From the NCBI GenBank assembly GCA_963971305.1, contig OZ020309.1, positions 675,001 to 739,000 on the forward strand: a stretch of 64,000 nucleotides of DNA, in the 5' to 3' direction. The notes beneath the pieces were generated by a model. The model was not told the origin of the DNA. It ran no database searches and was given only the letters and a program-made list of their open reading frames with translations. Of this stretch, positions 40,301 through 52,300 are shown in pieces. Source of the DNA: Arcuatula senhousia (Eukaryota > Mollusca > Bivalvia > Mytilida > Mytilidae). Positions within the stretch are counted from its first letter, which is position 1. Each line of letters opens with the position of its first letter. Position numbers and translations under genes: made by a program.

Positions 40301-43300
40301 AATTGTCAGTAATGCTGTAATCTGACGTTTATCGTCTATCCCAGCGATGTCCACCTGCTTGCTGCCTTTCACATCCATTGTCCAATCTCCACCCGGAACC
40401 ATATTAACGCCTGTCTGATCCCAATTGAACACTAAATCGTTAGGAATGTTGTGATCTTTAATACATTTTTCGACACGTTCAACATACTCTTGTTTAGTTT
40501 TCTCGAAATCCTCAGGATGAGACCTAGCCGCTTTTGTTCCTTTTCGTTTGGTAAATCCTAAGCGTTTTAGAACGGACTCAGCCCATGTTTTAGTCAAGTC
40601 AACAGTTTCTAAAAGATCTGAATTGTGATGCTTCAAAATTCCCATAGCTGATGAAATAACGATTTGATAGTTCACAATACCGCCAACGTCTCTCAAACTT
40701 TTGATATAATCCAAAAGTTCTGCATCATATTTTCCCAGGAGTAACGGTCTGCCGCGATCTTTTTTGGGCAGTTCAGCATTATTTTCGAACTGTTTATGAA
40801 GTCCACGTTTTATATATGCCGATTTGATGCTCCGTACAGTGGATTCGTTGATCGGACTTCCTAGTTCACTGGTAAATTTTCTTGCCGTGTTTTGAACGCC
40901 GTGATCAATAGCATACCGAGCCATTTTAGCACGCACTTCTGGGGAATAGTTATTATATCCTCCACGTTTGCGCTTTGTACCACCTTTTCCAACTGGGGAA
41001 TTGTCCAAAAGCACAGTTTCCAGTTCCTTGTTTGCAGATACAAACGCGGGATTGTCCGTTTGCGGAAGCAAAGATGACACTTTTGAAGGAGTCTTAATAA
41101 GAAACCTATGCATGTTTCCTTTAGTAAATCTAACCGAAAACTGATCAGGAAAAATGTTCAGATTACAAATTCATAGTTTTAATCCCCCTAGGTATTGATT
41201 ACAACGTTCACACATATAGAAATTTTACCAGTGGACTACATAAAGAAACTGAACATTGTTCAATTGGATCGATAGACGTAAATATTATTCCTTGTAGAGA
41301 TCGGACATTTACACAAATAACAGTACATATTTTTTTGGATCGGCTTTAGGACCGCGAATTTAAAACTGCGCGAAATCGAATTCCATCAACCGACCGCGAA
41401 AAAAAGACGGCGCGAAAATTTCCCGGTTTACAGTAGGTATGCTATAAATAACTCATCTGGGGAGACCCCTAGCTGATAGAAGTCCTGATATAGGTATGCT
41501 ATAAATAACTCATCTGGGGAGACCCCAAGCTGACAGAAGTCCTGATATAGGTATGCTATAAATAACTCATCTGGGGAGACCCCTAGCTGATAGAAGTCCT
41601 GATATAGGTATGCTATAAAAAACTCATCTGGGGAGACCCCTACCTGACAGAAGTCCTGATATAGGTATGCTATAAATAACTCATCTGGGGAGACCCCTAG
41701 CTGATAGAAGTCCTGATAAAGGTATGCTATAAAAAACTCACCTGGGGAGACCCCTAGCTGACAGAAGTCCTGTTATAGGTATGCTATAAATAACTCATCT
41801 AAGGAGACCCCTAGCTGACAGAAGTCCTGTTATAGGTATTACCAACAAAGGGACTTTCCCAGTTTTTCAGTTACCTGCCCAAGTTTAGTGGTTTTTTCCG
41901 GGTTCTCCGGTTTCCTCCACCAGTAAAACTGACTTATTTTATCAATGTATTTCAGTTATTTGGTACAGTGTACTGTATTTTATCAATGTATTTCAGGTAT
42001 TTGGTACAGTGTACTGTATTTTATCAATGTATTTCAGTTATTTGGTACAGTGTACTGTATTTTATCAATGTATTTCAGGTATTTGGTACAGTGTACTTTA
42101 TTTAATCAATGTATTTCAGATATTTGGTACAGTATACTGTATTTTATCAATGTATTTCAGGTATTTGGTACAGTGTACTGTATTTTATCAATGTATTTCA
42201 GGTATTTGGTACAGTGTACTTTATGTAATCAATGTATTTCAGGTATTTGGTATGGTATACTGTATTTTATTGATGTATTTCAGGTATTTGGTATGGTATA
42301 CTGTATTTTATCAATGTATTTCAGGTATTTGGTACGGTATACTGTATTTTATCAATGTATTTCAGTTATTTGGTACAGTGTACTTTATTTAATCAATGTA
42401 TTTCAGATATTTGGTACAGTATACTGTATTTTATCAATGTATTTCAGGTATTTGGTATGGTATACTGTATTTTATCAATGTATTTCAGATATTTGGTACA
42501 GTGTACTGTATTTTATCAATGTATTTCAGGTATTTGGTACAGTGTGCTGTATGGAATAGCTAGAATAGCAATCATATCTAATGTAAGTAAAATCTTAACC
42601 AAACCACATGGGGACTGAACAATTTGTTTGGTAAAGAAAGTAATTTTTTTAAATGGAGTTTAACATGCAAGGAAAGCAAAAGATGAATAACTTAATAATA
42701 ACTTTTATATTTATCTATATTCATAAAACCTGGTTTAACCCAATATTTCTTTTGAAATACCTGTGCCAAGTTCCATTTTGATCTTCAATTTCTTTGGAAT
42801 GACTTTTTAGCTCACCTGGACCGAAGGTCCATGTGAGCTATTACCATCACTTGGCGTCCGTCGTCGTCGTCTGTCGTCGTCATCTGTCGTCGTCGTCTGT
42901 TAACAATTTTCAAAAATCTTCTCCTCTGAAACTACTGAACAGAATTTAATGAAACTTGGTATGAATGATCCTTAGGGTGTCCTGCACCAAACTTGTGTTT
43001 CGATTTTTGATCGGTCAAAAAACATGGCCACCGTTACTAAAAATAGACCAGGGGGGTCAGACTACTGTTTTTGGCTTGTAAATCAAAAAGTATAAGAGAT
43101 AGATGAAATCTGATGCCACCCTACTGCTTCAGTATCAAAAGCTCTACAAAAGTCTCCATTTGGTCGAAGTTGTCAGATGATCCCTTATAGGGGTTACAGC
43201 CCCTTAAAGGTGAAAAATAGCGTTTTTGGCCTATAGAATGAAAATTATTGTAGATAGAGAAAAGCTGTTGCTTGCTTAAATGTTCAGCTCATTTAGCCCT

Positions 43301-46300
43301 ACAAAAGTCTCCATAGGGTCGAAGTTGTCAGGTGACCCCTTATAGGGGTTACAGCCCCTTAAAGGCGAAAAATAGTGTTTTTGGCCCATAAAATGAAAAC
43401 TTTTGCAGATAGAGAAAAGCTGTTGCTTGCTTAAATGTTCAGCTCAATTAGCTCTACAAAAGTCTCAATGGGGTTGAAGTTGTCAGATGACCCTTTATAG
43501 GGGTTAAAGCCCCTTAAAGGCGACAAATAATGTTTTTGGCCTATAGAATGAAAACTATTGCAGATAGAGAAAAGCTGTTGCTCGCTTAAATGTTCAGCTC
43601 ATTTAGCTCTACAAAAGTCTCCGTAAGGTCAAAGTTGTCTGATGATCCTTTATAGGGGTTGCAGCCCCTTAATGGTGAAAAATAGCATTTTTGCATGTTT
43701 TTGGCCTATAGAATGAAAACAATTGTAGATAAAGAAAAGCTGTTGTTTGCTTAAATGTTAAGCTCAATTAGCTCTACAAAAGTCTCCATAGGGTCTAAGT
43801 TGTCAGAAGACCCCTTATAGGGGTTATCTGTTGCTTGGATTAAATGTTCAGCTCATTTAGCTCTACAAAAGTCTTCATAGGGTCAAAGCTGTCAGATGAC
43901 CCCTTATAGGGGTTACAGCCCCTTAAAGGCATAAAATAGTGTTTTTGGCTTTAAGAATTAAAACTATTGCAGATAGAGAAAAGCTGTTGCTTGATTAGAT
44001 GTTCACTTATTTAGCTCTACAAAAGTCTTCATGGGTTTGAAGTTGTCAGATGATCCCTTATAAGGGATTTCAAAAATAGCGTAGTTTCATGTGTTTGGTC
44101 TATAGAATGAAAACTATTGCAGATAGAGAAAAGCTGTTGCTTGCTTAAATGTTCAGCTCATTTAGCTCTACAAAAGTCTCCATAGGGTTGAAGTTGTCTG
44201 ATAGTTCCTTAAAAGTTGAATAATAGTGTTTTTTTTTATTACATGTATTTAGAATGAAAACTATTGCAGATAGAGAAAAGCTTTTTCATGCTTAAACATT
44301 CAGCTCATTTAGCTATACAAAATTTCTTCATAGGGTTGACATCAAGACCAGGTGAGCGATTCAGGCTCCTGGGAGCCTCTTGTTTCTTTTGTCTTTTGTC
44401 TTTGACATTCTGAGTTCAGTAAGGGGACAACCATTTGATTTTGAGGGGAGGGGGGCTGGCAGTTTTTGTAAATAAATATTCTGGTCTGGAAAAAGTTGGA
44501 AAATAATATCTGGCCTCTGTTTGCAAGAAAATAAATAATCTGTCCCAAGATCCTTGCTCAATTAAGCTATTGTATGCAGAAGATAAAGATTCTTGCCGCA
44601 TAGCAGCGAAAAATAAATATTCTGGCCCACAAAATATTGAAAATTAAAAATCTGGCTCGATCGAAACTGCCAGGCCCCCCATAAGAATCAAATGGTCCCC
44701 TAAGTTTGCTTTTACCTTTATTCAGTACTCATTATTTTTATGTGTCAGGTACCTACCCATGGTTGGTGGTTACCTCCAGGTACTCCAGTTTCCTCCACCG
44801 TCCTCGTGGTCCAGGTGCATTGATTAAGGGAGTTAAAAACCAACACAAACACCAACACACACATTATTTTTATGTAACTTAAACCTTTTACCATCTTCTT
44901 GTTTTGATAAAAATGCTGTTGACCAATCCTATACATAGGCATAGAAGAAAATGAAATGTGGAATAAGTGTACGTGACACAACCTACATTATAAACGTATA
45001 TTTTAAATATCCACAATGGAAAACAGCCAGCAGCCTTCAATGTGACCAGTGGTCGCTGCTCGCTGTTTTTCAATTGGCCCCTGCATGTCTGCTTTATAAA
45101 AAACGGTAATGTTTAAGTTTTTTCTGCAAAGTCACAGTTTCTTTCAATCTATGATACTATAAAGCATAAAGCAGTTATAGTTCTGTTACACAACTACTTC
45201 TTGTTGATGAATGCTTCAAGGCTTCTATCATCACCCTGACGTCTGACTATATCTTGAGCTATATGCCTCAACTGGCTTAATTGATTTTCCATTGCCGATA
45301 ACACTAACATTATTGCTTGTAGATTTATTTCTATAAATATTCTGTACATGTGTCATAGCTTATTTTAAAGCTCAGAAACTTTTCTCTTTACAGTTTCAAT
45401 ATCGGGTGGGGTTGTGTGATTAGATTTTCCGTAATTTAGCAAACCCCGAAAAAATAGGAGGTATTGGTGATCTGGCCAGGAGATAATCCCCAAATCTGCA
45501 TCTTGGAATAAAGTCAAAATTTTAGGCTTCTCTTTTCACTTGTGCATAATCCATTTAAAGTTTAAGATTCCACAGTATTTCAGCATTCCAAAACAGTTAT
45601 CCTTTTGTCATTTGGTCTAATATTGAGTGTGTACTAGTATCAAATATGCGGTAGAAATAACATGATTTTATGGACTATTTTTCTCTCTCCCTCATTGGGG
45701 CTCCAATTGGGGATCTTGGTCCATATACCATGTGTGGCGTATTTTTATCTTGAGCCATTTTGCTGTATTTTTCAGGCTTTCATCATTGCCCTGACGTCAG
45801 ACTATATACCACGAATGGTGTATGTTTATCTTGAGCCATTTTGCTGTATTTTTCAGGCTTTCATTATCGCCCTGACGTCTGACTATATACCACGAATGGT
45901 GTATGTTTATCTTGAGCCATTTTGCTGTATTTTTCAGGCTTTCATTATCGCCCTGACGTCTGACTATATACCACGAATGGTGTATGTTTATCTTGAGCTA
46001 TTTTGCTGTATTTTTCAGGCTTTCATTATCGCCCTGACGTCTGACTATATACCACGAATGGTGTATGTTTATCTTGAACCATTTTGCTGTATTTTTAAGG
46101 CTTTCATCATCGCCCTTAATGTCAGACTATATACCATGAATGGTGTATGTTTATCTTGAGCCATTTTGCTGTATTTTTCAGGCTTTCATTATCGCCCTGA
46201 CGTCTGACTATATACCACGAATGGTGTATGTTTATCTTGAGCCATTTTGCTGTATTTTTCAGGCTTTCATTATCGCCCTGACGTCTGACTATATACCACG

Positions 46301-49300
46301 AATGGTGTATGTTTATCTTGAGCTATTTTGCTGTATTTTTCAGGCTTTCATTATCGCCCTGACGTCTGACTATATACCACGAATGGTGTATGTGAATGCC
46401 TACAGCCCTGACCACTCATTGAAGGGATATCTTAACCATACACTGTCATATTTTGATACCAATGACTTTTCATCAAAAAAAGGACCCATTTATCCTGGTA
46501 GTGAAAATGTCAAAATCTGCAGGTAAGGGTCAATATATGGGACAACTTGTCAAAATCTGCAGGTAAGGGTCAATATTTGGGACAACTTGTCAAGTAATCG
46601 TATTGAACTAAAACCAAGTTCTCAGGTGAAAAACTTACAAATCTAATTACAAACATTTTAAGTTAACCTTTTTGTGTGAGTAAGTTACAATGCAGAATTA
46701 CAAATTTCTATTTAATTAAGTTGATTTTTATGTCACCAAAGATCAATTTGGCTACAGTATCCAATGCAATATTAGCTCACCAAACCCGAAGGGTCAGGTG
46801 AGCTATTGTCATCACTTGGCGCCCGTCGTCCGTCCGTCGTCCATAAACTTTTTAAAACGTTAACTCCTCTGACACCATAAGTCCAATTGCAACCAAACTT
46901 GGTATGGTTATTCATTAGCATTCGGTGCTTAGAACTGATGTGGGGATTTTTGATTCGTTGTTAAACATGGCCGCCATGGCTAAAAATAGAACATAGGGGT
47001 AGAATGCAGTTTTTTGCAGATAACTCAAAAACGGCATCAGGTATCAAAATTCTGGCTGGGTAAAAGTGATCAGCACCTCAAGATCTACGTACCCTGAAAT
47101 TTTGAAGAAAATCCAACAACCCATGTAGGAGTTATTGCCCTTTTTGTGGATTTTTTGCAAATTTTGCACCTGTTTAGCTCAATATCTTGACAACTATACT
47201 AGATATTTGAGAAATTTAAATTGCATATTGTTAAGCACATCAAGATCTACAAAATATGTAATAGGGTCAACGTTGTTGGACCTTTCCTTTTAGGAGTTAT
47301 TGCCCTTAGAATGTCAAAATTGAGCATTTTAACAGCATTTTCTCATTACATTGAAAACGTTAACTCCTCTGACACTTTTAGTCCAATTAGAACCAAACTT
47401 GCTATAATTGTTAATTAGCATTAGGTGTGTATAACTGATGTGGGGATTTTTGATTGGTTGTAAAACATGGCTGCTGTGGCTAAAAATAGAACATAGGGGT
47501 AAATGGCATTTTTTTGCAAATAACTCAAAAACGGTGACAGATTTTAAAATTATGATTGGAAATAAAAGTGATCAGCATCTCAATATCTACCAGCTCTGAT
47601 ATTTTGAAGAAAATCCAACAACCCATGTAGGAGTTATTGCCCATTTTAGCTCCTCACCTGACCCGAAGGGTCATGTGAGCTATTGTCATCACTTGGCGTC
47701 CGTCGTCCGTCCGTCGTCCGTAAACTTTTTAAAACGTTAACTCCTCTGACACCATAAGTCCAATTGCAACCAAACTTGGTATGGTTGTTCATTAGCATTC
47801 AGTGCTTAGAACTGTTGTTGGGATTTTTGATTTGTCGTAAAACATGGCCGCCATGGCTAAAAATAGAACATAGGGGTAAAATGCAGTTTTTTAGCTCACC
47901 TGACCCAAAGGGTCAGGTGAGCTTTTGGCGTCACGTGGCGTCCGTCGTCCGTACGTCGTCTGTCCGTAAACTTTTTCAAACGTTAACTCCTCTGACACCA
48001 TAAGTTCAATTGCAACCAAACTTGGTACGATTGTTCATTAGCATTCGGTGCTTAGAACTGATGTGGGGATTTGATTCGTCGTAAAACATGGCCGCCATGG
48101 CTAAAAATAGAACATAGGGGTAGAATGCAGTGTTTTGCAAATAACTCAAAAACGGCATCAGATATCAAAATTCTGGCATGGGTAAAAGTGATCAGCACCT
48201 CAAGCAGGGGTCACCACACTTCAGTATGACAGGGAGAAGTGACTTTTCCCTCTGAGCCAAGTAGGGAGAAGTGACAACAAATAAGGGAGAAGTCAGAGAG
48301 AGGCGCGCAACACGACCATAGAAACAAATAAACTTTATGATTTACAATACAATAAGTTATATAAGTAAAAAAAAATAATGATGGTTATTCCTTATGGCAT
48401 AACTATAGAGATTGCTGATGCTATTTATTTTAAAGTCTTGTTACAGATGTATAAGTTATTTTATCTTTATTACATGAACTCCAGACATGTAATTATTTTA
48501 AGTTAATTTTCAAAGAGAATTCAAAGAAAAAGGTTTATAAACCAAGCTGAAGATCTGAAATTAATCAGAAAGGTGATTTTCTAAATGAAAAAAATAAATT
48601 GCAATAATTATTATGCTCAAATTCTTTGTTGATGTTCATTTTTATTTAATTTTATTATTCTTTTAACTAATAGTAAAAGTAAACAAAAGTATGTGTAGAA
48701 AGGTAAAGATTTTTGAAATTAATTGTTTTTAAGGGGGCATAACTCTGTTCAATATTTTTTTTTCTTTTTCTTCAGAAATTTAACTTTCAAAATGAATAAT
48801 AAGGATTAATTACATTTAATTGATCAATTATTTGTGAACAAATCATATAAATATTAAGTTTTTATCAATTCTGGAAGCCAATTAATGACTGGGAGTTGGA
48901 TCCAACTAATTAACAAGTTTGGTGTACAAGCCGACAATCGCCGCCGGGCTTGGGCGATAATAGTCTATTTGCCAATTAGCATCGGATTTTTATTCCGGAA
49001 TCGATTTAATTTTTCTTTGTATTAGCGCTATGGAAAAGTCCGTCGTTACCAAATGGCATACAGACCGGACAAGTCTCGGACTTTTTCCTTTACGACTATG
49101 ATAATCTACCATAAAAATCTGACAAACTTACTGGCATTAAAATGTTTTTGACACCGTATTCTAGAAATTTACGCCTTACTGTTTTACACGACCTGAGTAA
49201 AAAAAGTTAAAAAGGTTCTATTAATTCTATAAGTCGCAGTAGATTATCGTAGTAATTAACGATAAAGTCCGAGACTTGTCCTGCCTGTATGCTATTCGGT

Positions 49301-52300
49301 AACCACGGACTTTTCCGTAGCGCTAATACAAAGAAAAATTAAATCGATTCCGGAACAAAAATCCGAAGCTAATTGGCAAATGGACTATTGGTTAATTGAC
49401 AAGAGATTAAACTTTTGAATTTGGTAATTAACAGTGACAGTACATCATGACAGGTTGTTAATTAGCTCTGGGACAGGTAAAATGACCAAATAAACAGGTA
49501 GCTTAATGTAATCTTTTAAAGAAACGGGAAATATCGGCGATTACCGCGATTTTTAGAAGGCGACTTCAACTTCTCCCTGTGACATTACAAAGGCGAAATT
49601 TAACTTTTCAGGGCGACTTTTTCGCCCACTTCGCCTGGTTTGGTGAGCCTTGACCTCAAGATCTACCTACCCTGAAATTTTGAAGAAAATCCAACAACCC
49701 TTGTAGGAGTTATTGCCCTTTTTGTGGATTTTTTGCAAATTTTGCACCTGTTTAGCTCAATATCTTGAAAACTATACTAGATATTTGAGAAATTTAAATT
49801 GCATATTGTTAAGCACATCAAGATCTACAAAATGTGTAATAGGGTCAACGTTGTAGGACAATTCCTTTAAGGAGTTATTGCCCTTAGAATATCAAAATTT
49901 AGCATTTTAAAAGCATTTCCTCATTACATTGAAAACGTTAACTCCTCTGACACTTTAAGTTCAAATGGAACCAAACTTGGTATAGTTGTTTATTAGCATT
50001 AGGTGTATAGAACTGATGTGGGGATTTTTGATTGGTCGTAAAACATGGCCGCTGTGGCTAAAAATAGAACATAGGGGTAAATGGCAGTTTTTTGCAAATA
50101 ACTCTAAAACGGTGACAGATTTCAAAATTTTGATGGGGAAACAAAAGTGATCAGCACTTCAAGATCTACCAGCTCTGAAATTTTTAAGAAAATCCAACAA
50201 CCCATGTAGGAGTTATTGCCCTTTTTGTGGATTTTTTGCAAATTTCGCACCTGTTTAGCTCAATATCTTGAAAACTATACAAGATATTTGAGAAATTTAA
50301 ATTGCATATTGTTAAGCGCATCAAGATCTACAAAATATGTAACAGAGTCAACGTTGTAGGACCTTTCCTTTGAGGAGTTATTGCCCTTGGAACTTCAAAA
50401 TTGAGCATTTTAACTGCATTTCCTCATTATATTGAAAATGTTAACTCCTCTGACACTTTAAGTCCAATCAGAACCAAACTTGGTATTATTGTTTATTATT
50501 ATTAGGTGTATAGAACTGTTGTGGGGATTTTTGATTGGTTGTAAAACATGGCCGCTGTGGCTAAAAATAGAACATTAGGTTAAACTGCATTTTTTTGCAA
50601 TTAACTCAAAAAGGGTGACAGATTTTTGTCTCGCCTGCGAAGCAGAGCGGGACATAGGTGTTACTTTATCGGCGGCGGCGGCGGCGACGGCGGTGTTAAC
50701 TTTTTGGAAAAGTTTTATGAGCACCTCCATATCTCAAGAACTATAAGTCCTAGGTTGATGAAACTTGGTATGCATATGCCCTAGTAGTAGCTTAGCACAG
50801 TTGCATCCCCATCTTTTGACCTTGACCTTGATTTTCCGGTTGAGTGACTTTGACAATTTTCAATACATATAATAGCAATGGAAAAGTTTTGCGAGCACCT
50901 CCATATCTCAAGAACTATAGGTCCTCGGTTGATGAAACTTGGTATGCATATGCCCCAGTAGTAGCTTAGCACAGTTGCATTCCCATATTTTGACCTTGAC
51001 CTTGATTTTCCGGTTGAGTGACTTTGACAATTTTCATTACATATAATAGCAATGGAAAAGTTTTGCGAGCACCTCCATATCTCAAGAACTATAGGTCCTA
51101 GGTTGATGAAAACTTGGTATGCATATGCCCCAGTAGTAGCTTAGCACAGTTGCATCCCCATCTTTTGACCTTGACCTTGATTTTCCAGTTGAGTGACTTT
51201 GACAATTTTCAATACATATAATAGCAATGGAAAAGTTTTGCGAGCACCTCCATATCTCAAGAACTATAGGTCCTAGGTTGATGAAACTTGGTATGCATAT
51301 GCCCCAGTAGTAGCTTAGCACAGTTGCATCCCCATCTTTTGACCTTGACCTTGATTTTCCGGTTGAGTGACTTTGATTATTTTTATTGCATATATTTGCA
51401 ATGTTTAAGTTCTATAAACATCTTTTAATCTCAGAAACTGAAAATCCATGTAAATTCAAAATATAGTGGAAGTAAGAAAGAATAATTGTTTCTGATGGTG
51501 CCAGCAGGCGAGACATACTTTAGTGTTAACTCTTGTTAGATTTTGATTGAGAACAAAAGTGATCAGCACCTTTAGATCCACCATATTGTCAGATGACCCC
51601 CTTATTAATCTTATGACCCTTTCAACGTTAAATAGATTTTGCCTTATAACCTTTACTTCAGGCACATATGTCAGGTGAGCGATTCAGGCTCCTGGGAGCC
51701 TGTTGTTGTTTTTTTTTTCCAAATTTTGCACCTGTTTAGCTCAATATCTTGACAACTATACTAGATATTTGAGAAATTTAAATTGCATATTGTTAAGCAC
51801 ATCAAGATCTACAAAATATGTAATAGGGTCAACGTTGTAGGACCTTTCCTTTTAGGAGTTATTGCCCTTAGAACGTCAAAATTGAGCATTTTAACAGCAT
51901 TTCCTCATTACATTGAAAACGTTAACTCCTCTGACACTTTAAGTCCAATTAGAACCAAACTTAGTATAATTGTTTATTAGCATTAGGTATGTAGAACTGA
52001 CGTGGGGATTTTTGATTGGTTGTAAAACATGGCTGCTGTGGCTAAAAATAGAACATAGGGGTAAATGGCATTTTTTTGCTAATAACTCAAAATTAAGGGT
52101 GACAGATTTTTAGATTTTGATTGACAATAAAAGTGATCAGCACCTTAAGAACCATCATATTGTCAGATGACCCCCTTTTTAGCTCCCCTGGCCAAAGGCC
52201 ATGTGAGCTATTGCCATCACTTGGCGTCCGTCGTCGTCGTCGTCCGTCGTCGTCGTACGTCGTCGTCGTCCGTCGTCGTCGTTAACTTTTCTTCAAACTT

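Larger units (their letters stand above)
38213..41433 (-). mobile_element. pogo/Tigger-like DNA transposon with TA target duplication
   Basis: TA flanks both ends (38211-38212, 41434-41435) and the array unit is restored if the element and one TA are removed. Terminal inverted repeats: CTGTAAACTGGGAAATTTTC at the left and, inverted, CTGTAAACCGGGAAATTTTC at the right (one mismatch). Subterminal GCGAAA-rich sequence at both ends. It carries a transposase on the minus strand, split by a family D repeat. Length is 3221 bp, or about 2131 bp without the nested repeat. Confidence 0.95.
47892..51711 (+). mobile_element. Family A element A6, with hAT and family C inserts
   Basis: Begins TAGCTCACCTGACCCAAAGG GTCAGGTGAGCT directly after GCAGTTTT of an earlier element. 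Ends CAGGTGAGCGATTCAGGCTC and GGCTCCTGGGAGCC, then TGTTGTT. It is interrupted at 48205-49652 and 50628-51537. Confidence 0.7.

Noticed and set aside
41945..42618. 204-codon frame
   Set aside because: Produced by the 41-bp acceptor array cycling through three frames; only the final 53 nt are exon E23.
44342..44601. Three overlapping minus-strand frames
   Set aside because: They fall in the Harbinger-like MITE and the end of a family A element; no protein family resemblance.
45662..46526. Two long frames of repeated [16 protein letters not shown] units
   Set aside because: Only the last part (46344-46522) is a real exon; the rest is the E24 acceptor array.
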